Source: a virus
Virus record (IMG/VR): IMGVR_UViG_3300027759_000006
Span: 1 to 64,000 of that record
DNA: 64,000 nucleotides
Reading direction: 5' to 3' (one strand)
Shown: positions 56,158 through 64,000 of the stretch, piece after piece
How the letters are laid out: each line of letters starts with the position of its first letter
Position numbering within the stretch: the first letter of the stretch is position 1
Notes under the pieces: generated by a model
Told to the model about the DNA's origin: nothing
The model's database searches: none
What the model saw: only the letters and a program-made list of their open reading frames with translations
Made by a program: the position numbers and the translations under genes

Positions 56158-56664
56158 ATGAATCAGACCAATGTAAAGCAAGCGCACCTAAACGGTAGCG
56201 GCTTTTTGGTAATGGGGCGCAACAGGGTCAAGGCCATTTCTTTTACCGGCACAGCAACCGCAGGTTTTGTGGCGTTGTTTGATACGACAACTGCACCTGT
56301 GACTACGGCAACTTATGGTCGCTCTGGCACAACTGTTACGGTTTCAGCAACAGCGCATGGGCTTGTGACGGGCGACGTGATCGGTATTGACTTTGCTGCC
56401 GGAACAGGCGGCACTGCAACCAATGGAAACTACCCAATCACCCGGGTAGACGCAAACTCTTTCACGCTCACAGACATCAACACAGGGTCTATCACCGCTG
56501 GTGCATCAATGGTGTATTCAAATCGCTGGTTGATGACCTACGATGTGAGTGCCAGTGACACGTTCAATAACGCGCCGATCATTCCCCAAGATGGCGTGTT
56601 GGCAGTCAATGGTGTATACGTATACATGCTCAACGTAACTTCATGTAACATTTACTATGGCTGA
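56158..56664 (+). CDS. virion protein, beta-rich
   Basis: 168 residues from ATG 56158 (MNQTNVKQAHLNGSGFLVMGRNRVKAISFTGTATAGFVALFDTTT). Contains the hinge GHGLVTGDVIGIDFAAG...NYPITRVDANSFTLTDINTG, a small beta module also seen in other virion proteins. Follows a hairpin and shares gene order with the upstream beta protein. Confidence 0.68.
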   Translation: MNQTNVKQAHLNGSGFLVMGRNRVKAISFTGTATAGFVALFDTTTAPVTTATYGRSGTTVTVSATAHGLVTGDVIGIDFAAGTGGTATNGNYPITRVDANSFTLTDINTGSITAGASMVYSNRWLMTYDVSASDTFNNAPIIPQDGVLAVNGVYVYMLNVTSCNIYYG

Positions 56665-57400
56665 TAAGAGCTTCAACTTGGTGGGACGCAAGCTTATGAT
56701 TGCGATCCCTTGTTATGACGGCAAGGTCAACATCAAGACCTGTTTTGCCATAGCGCAACTCGTCCCCAAGTTGGACAAGATGGGTGTCCAGATTCATCTG
56801 GTGCACCTGTCTGGCTGCTCAATCATCACCAAGGCTCGGAACAAGCTGGTGATGAACTTCATGGACTCAGACTGCACTGACCTGCTGTTTGTGGACGCTG
56901 ATGTGGTCATCAATGTTGAGGCTGTGACCCGCCTGTTGGCCCTGTCTACGGACAAAGACGTTGTAGCTGGTACGTACCCCCGCAGAGCGGCAGATGCCAA
57001 GTTCTTCTTGGACTTCTACCTGGATGAGAACAACCAGTTGGAGTTTGATGAGAATGGCCTGATGCGCGTGGAGAGCGTGGCCACTGGGTTCATGCTGATC
57101 CGCCGCCATGTCATTGAGTCCATGATTGCTGCCCACCCTGAGTGGAAATACAAAGGCGACGGCGAGGGCACAGATGAATACGCTGTGTTTGACTTTGCCA
57201 TCGTGGACGGCAACTACATCGGGGAAGACTACCTGTTCTGCCGCAGGGCCAGAGAGCACGGGTACAAGATTTACCTCGACCCCATGATAAGCTTGCCGCA
57301 CATCGGCACGCAAGAATTCACCCGTAACTTTGAGCAAGACGCTTTGCAACCACTCCTCAAGGAGCATGCAAAACCGCACTTGAAAGTGGCAAATGGCTAA
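56657..57400 (+). CDS. glycosyltransferase, GT-A fold
   Basis: 247 residues. N-terminal GRKLMIAIPCYDGKVNIKTC, then D80-A81-D82 (LFVDADVV) for nucleotide-sugar/metal binding, RRAADAKFFLDF, and a downstream GED (E190-D191, IGEDYLFCRRARE) typical of GT2/Anp1-type enzymes. It overlaps the previous gene. Phage-encoded enzymes of this kind may glycosylate virion proteins or host surface polysaccharides; substrate unknown. Confidence 0.82.
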   Translation: MADKSFNLVGRKLMIAIPCYDGKVNIKTCFAIAQLVPKLDKMGVQIHLVHLSGCSIITKARNKLVMNFMDSDCTDLLFVDADVVINVEAVTRLLALSTDKDVVAGTYPRRAADAKFFLDFYLDENNQLEFDENGLMRVESVATGFMLIRRHVIESMIAAHPEWKYKGDGEGTDEYAVFDFAIVDGNYIGEDYLFCRRAREHGYKIYLDPMISLPHIGTQEFTRNFEQDALQPLLKEHAKPHLKVANG

Positions 57401-57650
57401 GAAAAAAGGTCCCTCCCTTGCGATCGGTCGTGGGGAAAAGTTACCTGCTTCTAAGGGAGCGGGTTTGACGGCCAAGGGCCGTGCCAAGTACAACGCAGCA
57501 ACAGGAAGCAACTTAAAAGCCCCGCAACCACAAGGCGGCAAGCGCAAGGACTCGTTCTGCGCACGCATGAGTGGTATGCCCGGCCCCATGAAAGACGAGA
57601 AGGGCAAGCCAACTCGGAAAGCCGCTTCACTAGCAAGATGGAAATGTTGA
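57393..57650 (+). CDS. small basic virion protein
   Basis: 85 residues with the characteristic blocks LTAKGRAKYNAATGSNLKAPQPQGGKRKDSFCARMSGMPGPMKDEKGKPTRKAASLARWKC. I recognise this as a widespread aquatic-phage family (DUF6321-like), mapped from memory. Lys/Gly-rich; possibly a DNA- or capsid-binding protein. Confidence 0.75.
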   Translation: MAKKKGPSLAIGRGEKLPASKGAGLTAKGRAKYNAATGSNLKAPQPQGGKRKDSFCARMSGMPGPMKDEKGKPTRKAASLARWKC

Positions 57651-57651
57651 C

Positions 57652-57870
57652 ATGAACCACGACGTAAAAACAATGACTGATGGCGCTGCCGTAGTAATGG
57701 GCCTTGGGGGTTTCTTGGGATGGATGACGCCCGTAGTAACGCTAATTGGCGGCGTGTTGACCATTGTGTGGATGGTTATTCGCATCTGGGAAACTGATAC
57801 CGTACAACGGTGGGCATATCAAGATGCCGTCAACCGCAAGAAAGCCGACGATGAAGACAAAAAAGTTTGA
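57652..57870 (+). CDS. holin-like small membrane protein
   Basis: 72 residues. Two hydrophobic segments (GAAVVMGLGGFLGWMTP, VVTLIGGVLTIVWMVIRIW) with TDTVQRW and a charged end. The second segment resembles holins of T7-like and pelagic podoviruses. It lies far from the lysozyme in the listed order but would be upstream of it on a circular map. A second holin candidate. Confidence 0.6.
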   Translation: MNHDVKTMTDGAAVVMGLGGFLGWMTPVVTLIGGVLTIVWMVIRIWETDTVQRWAYQDAVNRKKADDEDKKV

Positions 57871-58165
57871 TGCTGGTGGCTTGACTGGTGGCGGGGCCAA
57901 AGGTGCTCTGGATCAGGTTGGCCAATCTTTGGACCAAATCAGCAACGCGCTCAACGGCGGGCAGAAGTCCTCTTTTGGTTTTGCCCCAAATGCGTCGCCT
58001 GGATTGCCCGGCCCCAACACATCACCGGGACTGCCTACTGCCACTGAAGCAATGAGCAAACTGTCCCCGGGTAGCACTTTTAAAAAGGGCGGCAAGGTAT
58101 CTAAAAGCGCTAAGCGCGGCGATGGTATTGCCCAGCGCGGTAGGACGCGCGGAAGGTACATGTAA
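57851..58165 (+). CDS. small basic protein with DGIAQRG motif
   Basis: 104 residues from ATG 57851, overlapping the holin-like gene by 20 bp. Gly/Ser/Pro-rich middle (LPGPNTSPGLPTATEAMSKLSPGSTFKKGG), then KSAKRGDGIAQRGRTRGRYM. The C-terminal motif recurs in the next gene. Probably a nucleic-acid-binding virion protein. Confidence 0.65.
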   Translation: MKTKKFDAGGLTGGGAKGALDQVGQSLDQISNALNGGQKSSFGFAPNASPGLPGPNTSPGLPTATEAMSKLSPGSTFKKGGKVSKSAKRGDGIAQRGRTRGRYM

Positions 58166-58566
58166 TGCCCAGCGGCAGCGCCAAGCAGCACAAGTTCATG
58201 GAGGCGGTGGCCCACAGCCCATCGTTTGCCAAGAAGGTAGGGGTCCCACAGTCCGTGGGCAAAGATTTCAGCAACGCCGACAAAGGCAAAACTTTTAAAA
58301 GAGGTGGTGATATGGCAGGCAAAATGAATCCCGGTTTTATGGCAATGATGGCCAAGAAAAAAGGCATGCAAGAAGGCTCTAAAGCCGACATGGCATCTGA
58401 CAAAAAGCAAATGATGGGCATGAAAAAAGGCGGGGCTGCTAAAAAGATGATGGGTGGCGGCATGGCTTACGCCAAAGGCGGCTCTGCATCCTCAAGGGCT
58501 GATGGTATTGCTCAGCGTGGCAAGACCAAAGGCAAAATGATGGCCAAGGGCGGCAAGGCCTGCTAA
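58165..58566 (+). CDS. basic virion protein (DGIAQRG family)
   Basis: 133 residues. N-terminus SGSAKQHKFMEAVAHSPSFAKKVGVPQSVGKDF, Met/Lys/Gly-rich repeats (KMNPGFMAMMAKKKG), and C-terminus ADGIAQRGKTKGKMMAKGGKAC. Shares the DGIAQRG(K/R)T(K/R)GK block with the previous protein. The start overlaps the upstream stop (TAATG). Similar small proteins are known from several aquatic phages. Confidence 0.7.
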   Translation: MPSGSAKQHKFMEAVAHSPSFAKKVGVPQSVGKDFSNADKGKTFKRGGDMAGKMNPGFMAMMAKKKGMQEGSKADMASDKKQMMGMKKGGAAKKMMGGGMAYAKGGSASSRADGIAQRGKTKGKMMAKGGKAC

Positions 58567-58576
58567 GGACCACAGT

Positions 58577-58852
58577 ATGAAAGCCAGCCGGGGGATGGGG
58601 GCTATCCTGCCCTCCAAAATGCCCAAAGGCGTCCGCAAGGCACGCCGGGACGACACTGACTTCACTGAGTACGCCGAAGGCGGGACGGTGAATGCGGCTG
58701 GGAATTACACTAAGCCGAGTATGCGCAAACGGATTGTGTCCCAGGTAAAGGCTGCGGCTACACAGGGAACAGGCGCAGGTCAGTGGTCAGCCCGTAAGGC
58801 ACAACTTGTGGCTAAGAAGTACAAGGCTGCTGGTGGGGGATACAAAGATTGA
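58577..58852 (+). CDS. basic protein with KPSMRKRIV...GQWSARKAQ block
   Basis: 91 residues: KMPKGVRKARRDDTDFTEYAEGGTVNAAGNYTKPSMRKRIVSQVKAAATQGTGAGQWSARKAQLVAKKYKAAGGGYKD. The GNYTKPSMRKRI and GQWSARKAQLVAKKYK phrases also occur in small basic proteins of other phages and of algal giant viruses as I remember. Likely DNA-binding; role unproven. Confidence 0.68.
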   Translation: MKASRGMGAILPSKMPKGVRKARRDDTDFTEYAEGGTVNAAGNYTKPSMRKRIVSQVKAAATQGTGAGQWSARKAQLVAKKYKAAGGGYKD

Positions 58853-59082
58853 AAGCACCGCAGACTTCCCTTAAAAACTGGGGCGACCAGAAATGGCGTA
58901 CCAAGTCGGGGAAGCCTTCGTCCAAGACGGGGGAGCGGTACCTCCCAGAAGCTGCGATCAAGTCTTTGTCCTCTGCTGAATACGCAGCAACCACCAAGGC
59001 CAAACGCGCGGGTAAGGCGGCAGGTAAACAGTTTGTGGCGCAACCCAAATCAATAGCAAAGAAAACGGCAGGATTTAGATGA
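58849..59082 (+). CDS. basic protein with WRTKSGKPSSKTGERYLP block
   Basis: 77 residues (MKAPQTSLKNWGDQKWRTKSGKPSSKTGERYLPEAAIKSLSSAEYAATTKAKRAGKAAGKQFVAQPK). Basic helix-rich; the TGERYLP phrase recurs in related small proteins of phages and giant viruses. Fourth member of the run of small basic genes; overlaps its neighbours. Confidence 0.68.
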   Translation: MKAPQTSLKNWGDQKWRTKSGKPSSKTGERYLPEAAIKSLSSAEYAATTKAKRAGKAAGKQFVAQPKSIAKKTAGFR

Positions 59083-60011
59083 CCACAACCGGCGCTACAT
59101 CGTTTAACCCTGACTTCACGGAGATTGCCGAGGAAGCATGGGAGAGGGCTGGCCGTGAGATGCGTTCTGGCTACGACCTGCGCACTGCCCGCAGGTCCAT
59201 GAACTTGATGACCATCGAGTGGGCCAATCGTGGTCTGAACATGTGGACGATTGAGGCTGGGTCTTTCCCGCTGGTGCAGGGATTGAATACTTATCCGCTG
59301 CCATTGGATACTATTGACCTGCTGGATCATGTGATCCGCACGGGCGGCAACAGCGCCACCACTCAAGCTGACTTGTCCATCACGCGTATTAGTGTTTCTA
59401 CCTACGCCACAATCCCCAACAAGTTAACCCAAGCCCGGCCTATTCAGGTCTGGATTCAGCGTTTGTCTGGTGAAACCAGCACGACCACTTTGACGTTGGC
59501 AAGCACTATCACCAGCACAGCCACCACACTTACCCTAAGTTCGACTGTGGGACTAGCATCATCTGGCTACATCAAGCTGGACAATGAGACCATGTACTAC
59601 GGCTACATTGACGGAAACACTTTAAACAGCATATTTCGCGGGCAAAACAACACCACGGCAGCGGCTCACACCGCCGCAACAGCCGTCTATGTGCCCCAGC
59701 TACCCGCTGTAACTGTGTGGCCGACTCCGGATGGGTCCACCTCCTATGAATTTGTCTACTACCGCATGCGGCGTGTTCAAGATGCTGGCGCGGGTGTGGA
59801 GACTGCGGACATGAACTTCCGCTTCCTCCCAGCGGTGACCGCCGGGTTGGCGTACTATATTGCGATGAAGGTCCCTGAACTGCAAGGACGCATGGAGATG
59901 CTCAAAGCGGTCTACGACGAGCAGTTTGGCCTTGCCGCAGGTGAAGATCACGAGAAAGCCGCGTTGCGCCTTGTGCCAAGGCAGTCCTTCATCGGGGGGA
60001 GCACTCCGTAA
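59079..60011 (+). CDS. head-tail connector / adaptor protein
   Basis: 310 residues. Helical N-terminal part (FTEIAEEAWERAGREMRSGYDLRTARRSMNLMTIEWANRGLNMW) resembles the gp4-like tail accessory factors of P22-type phages. Then a beta insertion (ETMYYGYIDGNTLNSIFRGQN) and a C-terminal helical end. It lies just after the basic protein cluster and before another connector. Confidence 0.72.
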   Translation: MTTTGATSFNPDFTEIAEEAWERAGREMRSGYDLRTARRSMNLMTIEWANRGLNMWTIEAGSFPLVQGLNTYPLPLDTIDLLDHVIRTGGNSATTQADLSITRISVSTYATIPNKLTQARPIQVWIQRLSGETSTTTLTLASTITSTATTLTLSSTVGLASSGYIKLDNETMYYGYIDGNTLNSIFRGQNNTTAAAHTAATAVYVPQLPAVTVWPTPDGSTSYEFVYYRMRRVQDAGAGVETADMNFRFLPAVTAGLAYYIAMKVPELQGRMEMLKAVYDEQFGLAAGEDHEKAALRLVPRQSFIGGSTP

Positions 60012-60400
60012 TGGGTAATCGGTTCTCCTCTGGCAAGTTTTCAATTGCCGAGTGCGATCGGTGCGGGCAACGCTTTAAACTCAAACAGCTTAAAAACGAG
60101 GTCATCAAGACCAAGCTGTTCCAGATCAAGGTGTGCCCAGAGTGCTGGGACCCAGACCAACCGCAGTTACAGTTGGGCATGTATCCGGTGGATGATCCTC
60201 AAGCGGTTCGTCAACCCAGGCCAGATACAACTTATGTGACTTCGGGTATCAACGCGGGCGGGTTTCCGTCTGGCGGGTCAAGGGATATTCAGTGGGGCTG
60301 GAGACCGGTAGGCGGGTCCAGCTTTTTTGATGTGGATTTAACGCCAAACTACTTGGTGGCAACCACAAGTGTTGGTACAGTAACGGTAAGCGTAACTTAG
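60011..60400 (+). CDS. zinc-ribbon connector-like protein
   Basis: 129 residues. C-x2-C pairs CDRCGQRF and CPECWD indicate a zinc ribbon, with KLKQLKNEV between them. The C-terminal part is beta-rich (SSFFDVDLTPNYLVATTSVGTVTVSVT). A conserved head-completion protein in related podoviruses, by position. Confidence 0.7.
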   Translation: MGNRFSSGKFSIAECDRCGQRFKLKQLKNEVIKTKLFQIKVCPECWDPDQPQLQLGMYPVDDPQAVRQPRPDTTYVTSGINAGGFPSGGSRDIQWGWRPVGGSSFFDVDLTPNYLVATTSVGTVTVSVT

Positions 60401-60408
60401 GAGCAGAC

Positions 60409-60600
60409 ATGGACAAGAAAGATATGGCACAAGACAAGGCTATGATCAAAAAAGCCTTCTCACAGCACGATGCCCAAAAACACAAGGGTGGCAAGGGTAC
60501 TGCCTTGAAACTTAAAAAAGGTGGGCCTACCAGTATGGATCGTAAGACGTATGGGAAGAACCTCTCCCGTGCAATGAACCAGAAATCTGGGAGCAAATAA
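60409..60600 (+). CDS. small basic protein
   Basis: 63 residues (MDKKDMAQDKAMIKKAFSQHDAQKHKGGKGTALKLKKGG). Highly Lys-rich; probably binds DNA or capsid interior. AGGAG site. Precedes another small protein. Confidence 0.68.
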   Translation: MDKKDMAQDKAMIKKAFSQHDAQKHKGGKGTALKLKKGGPTSMDRKTYGKNLSRAMNQKSGSK

Positions 60601-60851
60601 TGGCTACATTCAGCAAAAAAGTGATGGGTAAAGAAGTCGGCTCCGCCAGCGTCTACGCCGCACCGCACACCATGGACGGTAAGCCCGGCGTGGCTATGCG
60701 CCCCAAAGCAGCCATGCCCCGTAAAGCCGATTGGACCCCCATGGATGGCGTGAGCATCGGTAACAACGATGAAGTCAAGACCAGTGGCATCAAGATGCGC
60801 GGTACTGGCGCGGCCACCAAAGGTGTGATGTCCAGAGGCCCGATGGGTTGA
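60600..60851 (+). CDS. small virion protein with KMRGTGAATKG motif
   Basis: 83 residues (MATFSKKVMGKEVGSASVYAAPHTMDGKPGVAMRPKAAMPRK). The end, TSGIKMRGTGAATKGVMSRGPMG, is shared with other aquatic-phage proteins as I remember. Start overlaps the previous stop. Confidence 0.68.
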   Translation: MATFSKKVMGKEVGSASVYAAPHTMDGKPGVAMRPKAAMPRKADWTPMDGVSIGNNDEVKTSGIKMRGTGAATKGVMSRGPMG

Positions 60852-60858
60852 GGTTTTT

Positions 60859-61518
60859 ATGGCAATGACTTATGCCCAGCTTGTAGTCGCTGTCAGCGAT
60901 TATTGTGAAAACACGTTCAATACAACGGACATGAACACGATGATCAAGCAGGCGGAGCAGCGCATCTACAACACGGTCCAGATTGCGAACTTGCGCAAGA
61001 ACGTGACCGGAACGCTCACGGCTAGTAATAAGTACTTGTCATGCCCAGACGATTTCTTGTCTGTGTATTCGCTGGCTATCTATCCAAGCGGCGGGGGGAG
61101 CTACATCTATTTGCTCAACAAGGATGTGAACTTCATGCGGGATGCGTATCCCAACCCCACCACAACGGGTACACCCAAGCATTACGCCATTTTTGGCCCT
61201 CAGTCTACCAATGTGAACGAGTTGTCGTTTATTGTTGGCCCAACACCAAACAGCGCTTACGGCGCTGAACTGCATTACTACTATTACCCGGAGTCCATTG
61301 TGACGGCCTCGACCACTTGGCTGGGCGACAACTTTGACTCTGCACTTCTGTATGGGACGTTGCTTGAAGCCATCACCTACATGAAGGGTGAGAAGGACTT
61401 AGTTGAACTCTATCAAGCGCAGTATTTGCAAGCAATTACTTTGCTCAAGAACTTGGGTGACGGCAAGCAGCGCATGGATGCGTATCGGGATGGGCAGACT
61501 AGGATCAAGGTAAATTAA
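60859..61518 (+). CDS. phage adaptor/connector protein
   Basis: 219 residues (MAMTYAQLVVAVSDYCENTFNTTDMNTMIKQAEQRIYNTVQI). The N-terminal helical bundle and following beta insertion fit the phage adaptor family (HK97 gp6/P22 gp4-like). C-terminal helices (YLQAITLLKNLGDGKQRMDAYRDG). Likely joins the portal and the tail. Confidence 0.7.
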   Translation: MAMTYAQLVVAVSDYCENTFNTTDMNTMIKQAEQRIYNTVQIANLRKNVTGTLTASNKYLSCPDDFLSVYSLAIYPSGGGSYIYLLNKDVNFMRDAYPNPTTTGTPKHYAIFGPQSTNVNELSFIVGPTPNSAYGAELHYYYYPESIVTASTTWLGDNFDSALLYGTLLEAITYMKGEKDLVELYQAQYLQAITLLKNLGDGKQRMDAYRDGQTRIKVN

Positions 61519-61937
61519 TGTCCATTGTCCAAACCCAAACCACCAGCTTCAAAGCGGAGCTTTATCAGGGCATCCATGACTTGACCACGGATGTGATCAA
61601 GATCGCCCTGTATACAGCCAACGCAAGTTTAAACGAAGGCACAACGGTGTATTCGGCAACCAATGAAGTGGTGGCTACAGGCACTTATGTGGCTGGCGGG
61701 GCAACAATGACCGGCATCACGGTTAGCACATCTGGCTATACGGCCTATGTAGGGTTTGACAATGTATCCTGGACAGCGGCCCTGACGGCCCGATGCGCCT
61801 TGATCTACAACTCAACCCAGGGCAACAAATCGGTGGCCGTGTTGGACTTTGGGTCTGACAAAACATCGGTCACCACGTTCTTAATCACGATGCCATCCAA
61901 CACATCAACCACAGCATTGATCAGGAGTTCAAATTGA
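61518..61937 (+). CDS. virion protein, paralogue of 62139-62615
   Basis: 139 residues (MSIVQTQTTSFKAELYQGIHDLTTDVIKIALYTANASLNEGTTVYSATNEVVATGTYVAGG). Beta-strand and glycine/threonine turns, plus the ending LITMPSNTSTTALIRSSN, matched by TLTMPSNTTSTALLRLATT in the next copy. A fibre- or decoration-type protein, duplicated. Confidence 0.7.
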   Translation: MSIVQTQTTSFKAELYQGIHDLTTDVIKIALYTANASLNEGTTVYSATNEVVATGTYVAGGATMTGITVSTSGYTAYVGFDNVSWTAALTARCALIYNSTQGNKSVAVLDFGSDKTSVTTFLITMPSNTSTTALIRSSN

Positions 61938-62128
61938 TAGTCACAACCACCAAAGGCGAGATGGATGATTCCTTGCTTGAGAAGCGGGAAGGAACCGTGG
62001 ACAATGACAATGAACTGACCACTTGGGTTGAGTATTGGCTGGAGGGCGAACTTGTACATCGTTCTGCCCATGTCCAGTTGAAGAAAATGCCGGTTTTTGC
62101 CGGTGCTGAAGCCGCATCAATAGGTTAA
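61934..62128 (+). CDS. small hypothetical protein (TTG start)
   Basis: 64 residues (MIVTTTKGEMDDSLLEKREGTVDNDNELTTWVEYWLEGELVHRSAHVQLKKMP). A TTG at 61934 is the start: AGGAG (61923-61927) lies 6 bp upstream and the TGA of the previous gene overlaps it. A charged, mixed alpha/beta protein between the paralogous pair; function unknown. Confidence 0.65.
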   Translation: MIVTTTKGEMDDSLLEKREGTVDNDNELTTWVEYWLEGELVHRSAHVQLKKMPVFAGAEAASIG

Positions 62129-62138
62129 AGGAAACATC

Positions 62139-62615
62139 ATGGCAAACACACAATCAATGACCACTTCGTTTATGGGTGAGTTGCTGACAGCAACGCACAA
62201 CTTTGGCACTGCTCCCACACGGGGCACTAGCGCTACTGACACGTTTAAAGCTGCGCTGTATCTAACTTCAGCCACTTACAATGCCGCAACTACGGCATAT
62301 TCCGCTACTGGGGAAGTGTCAGGTACTGGGTATACAGCGGGTGGAGTAGCCGTAACGGCTGCAACTCCTCCTACGGCAACCAATAGTTCTGCAACCGCTG
62401 GCGTAGCCTTCTTCACTCCTTCGGCTTCAATCACCTATACCACGGTAACTTTGACCACGGCGTTTGATGCGGTGTTGATCTATAACTCAACACAGAGTAA
62501 CAAGGCGGTCAGTGTCCACACCTTTGGCTCCCAGACGATCACGGCTGGAACCTTCACCTTGACGATGCCCTCCAACACCACATCAACCGCTTTGTTGCGC
62601 TTGGCTACCACCTAA
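62139..62615 (+). CDS. virion protein, paralogue of 61518-61937
   Basis: 158 residues; same pattern of beta turns and the same terminal phrase, MPSNTTSTALLRLATT, as the 61518 gene, with extra Thr-rich strands. ATG with AAAGGA upstream. Confidence 0.7.
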   Translation: MANTQSMTTSFMGELLTATHNFGTAPTRGTSATDTFKAALYLTSATYNAATTAYSATGEVSGTGYTAGGVAVTAATPPTATNSSATAGVAFFTPSASITYTTVTLTTAFDAVLIYNSTQSNKAVSVHTFGSQTITAGTFTLTMPSNTTSTALLRLATT

Positions 62616-62625
62616 GAGGTAGTTC

Positions 62626-63453
62626 ATGTCTCTTGGCTGGGGTGACGGTACATGGAGTAGCGGCCCTTGGGGTGGAGGGACGGTATATCCAACAGGCAAT
62701 GAGGCAAATGGCTCTGTTGGATCAGTCTCGCCTGATCGGATTCTTGCCCTCACGGGCGTGTCAGCTTCTGGTGCAGTTGGGACGATGGCTCCCAGTACAT
62801 CAGAAGGTGAAGATGGAGATGTAGCTTTTGGTGAGGTTGGCAGTGTAGGGACAGCCCTAGAGATTGCCCTGTTTGGTGTTACTGCGGCTGGGGCGGTTGG
62901 AACGGTTGACCACGGCAAAGAAATTGCCCTGAGTGGCAACTTGGCTACCGGCGATGACGGGACTGTGGCGGTAGGGACTCGTTCTCTGGCGTTGACGGGC
63001 AATGCAGCATCTGGGGCTGTTGGAGCCGTTATTGGGGGCGCAAGCAAGGCTCTGACCGGGGTTTCAGCATCTGGGGCGGTTGGCACGGTTGTCCAGAGCG
63101 CACAAGTTGAACTGACTGGGAGTTTTGCATCTGGCTTCCCCGGCGGGGTCATTGTTCCGCTGAACAGCAACCAAGCGGATGGATCGGTTGGAACCGTTGT
63201 CAAAGAGGTGTCGATTTCCCTGACAGGCGTTTCAGCAAGTGCGGCGGTTGGAACAATGTCGATTGCGGCAAGGACATTTGCCCTGACAGGTGTAAACGCA
63301 ACAGGATCGGTGGGCAGTGTGATTGCCGTCTACTGGAAGATCATAGATGACACGCAGATACCTTCGTGGCAAAATATCAACAACCCGCAGACACCGGGCT
63401 GGGGAGATGTATCAGATGTACAGACTCCAGCTTGGGAAGAAGTCGTAACTTGA
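62626..63453 (+). CDS. repeat-rich tail or fibre protein
   Basis: 275 residues. Start MSLGWGDGTWSSGPWGGGT. Six to eight copies of a ~20-residue unit with core LTGVSASGAVGTV run through it (LSGNLATGDDGTV, LTGNAASGAVGAV, LTGVSASAAVGTM). The C-terminus has the PSWQNINNPQTPGWGDV...QTPAWEEV repeat. Looks like a beta-solenoid fibre or sheath-type protein; also seen in other aquatic phages. Confidence 0.7.
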   Translation: MSLGWGDGTWSSGPWGGGTVYPTGNEANGSVGSVSPDRILALTGVSASGAVGTMAPSTSEGEDGDVAFGEVGSVGTALEIALFGVTAAGAVGTVDHGKEIALSGNLATGDDGTVAVGTRSLALTGNAASGAVGAVIGGASKALTGVSASGAVGTVVQSAQVELTGSFASGFPGGVIVPLNSNQADGSVGTVVKEVSISLTGVSASAAVGTMSIAARTFALTGVNATGSVGSVIAVYWKIIDDTQIPSWQNINNPQTPGWGDVSDVQTPAWEEVVT

Positions 63454-63463
63454 GGTTTAAACA

Positions 63464-64000
63464 TGGCAACAGCAGCAACATCACTATTGGGTTTGGCCCT
63501 TCCGGTCACGGGAGAGCTAAGTGGCACATGGGGCGACACGGTCAACAACAGCATCACGGCGCTGTTGGACACGGCTATTGCAGGCACAACCACCATCACC
63601 TCTGATGCGGATGTAACGCTCACCACTACAACCCTTGCGGCCAACACATCACGGCAGGCTGTTCTCCTGTGGACGGCCAGCGGGACAGCTACCCGCACCA
63701 TCACGGCCCCGGCTCAGTCCAAGATATACATCGTCATTAACAAGACAGGTAGCACCCAGAGCATCAAGCTGGTGGGCGTAGGCCCAACCACCGGGGTCAC
63801 CATTGTTGCCAATGAATACGCAGTTTGTGCATGGAACGGCACTGACTTCATTAAGATCAGCAACACCAACGGGGCGGTATCGTTTACCACCCTGACCGCA
63901 ACGGCTGACTCCAGCTTTACCTCCACGGGTGCGTTGACGATCAGCAAGGGAACGACTGGGCAACAGCCCGGCTCGCCTGTAACGGGCATGATGCGGTACA
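63464..64000 (+). CDS. tail fibre protein, N-terminal part (3' end outside window)
   Basis: 179 residues visible: MATAATSLLGLALPVTGELSGTWGDTVNNSITALLDTAIAGTTTI. The PVTGELSGTWGDTVN start and Ala/Thr-rich body are typical of podovirus fibres. The frame is open at 64000. It may be continuous with the left-edge fibre on a circular map, or a neighbouring fibre. Confidence 0.82.

Noticed and set aside
1-64000. tRNA genes and CRISPR arrays
   Set aside because: No tRNA-like cloverleaf or regular repeat-spacer array was noticed by eye; the repeats found are dispersed palindromes or coding repeats. A dedicated scan would be needed to exclude a tRNA.

Overview
The window is the larger part of a tailed double-stranded DNA phage genome; I see no bacterial housekeeping genes, rRNA or tRNA. 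The gene set suggests a lytic, short-tailed (podovirus-like) phage: a P22-type portal, a scaffold, a capsid protein resembling Mu gpT, very large internal (ejection) proteins, no recognisable tape-measure or tail-sheath gene, a family A DNA polymerase, and no integrase. Promoters match the sigma-70 consensus closely, so the host is a bacterium with an ordinary sigma-70, probably a proteobacterium. Host and habitat cannot be read from the sequence. Several proteins look like those of uncultured aquatic phages, but that is recollection, not a search result.

Layout. 1-3.6 kb (+): the C-terminal half of a tail fibre with an S74-type auto-processing domain, then more fibre and receptor-binding genes. 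3.6-5.6 kb (+): small membrane proteins, a holin-like protein and a GH24 lysozyme. 5.6-20.5 kb (+): virion proteins, including three large internal proteins, the last of 1939 residues with a zinc-metalloprotease motif. 20.5-44.5 kb (-): the replication and early region. It encodes a primase-helicase, ssDNA-binding protein, SNF2-type helicase, HNH protein, Cas4-like Fe-S nuclease, PolA, VRR-NUC nuclease, about 20 tightly coupled small genes, and a MoxR ATPase / VWA-metallopeptidase / DUF3150-like set. 44.5-46.6 kb: two leftward regulatory-type genes, a roughly 700 bp non-coding stretch that looks like a replication origin, and divergent promoters. 46.6-64 kb (+): an HNH gene, small and large terminase, portal, GroES-like protein, scaffold, capsid, a glycosyltransferase, small basic proteins, head-tail connectors and fibre genes. 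The last fibre gene runs off the right end.

The window starts inside the 3' part of a fibre gene and ends inside the 5' part of another. The gene order therefore closes into a circle (terminase, capsid, connectors, fibres, lysis, internal proteins), so the left and right edges are probably near neighbours in the genome.

The most notable signals have no named gene. (1) A 12-bp palindrome, TCTAATATTAGA, occurs nine times exactly, plus two variants, and only between 35.4 and 46.4 kb. (2) An origin-like locus near 45.1-45.6 kb has about ten TGTAACG/CGTTACA repeats, an A/T-only tract and a long inverted repeat. (3) Two structured mRNA leaders lie behind promoters at 25.2 and 55.5 kb. (4) A run of small genes is joined by near-identical ribosome-site/stop/start junctions. 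(5) The phage carries a MoxR-VWA chaperone-like module.
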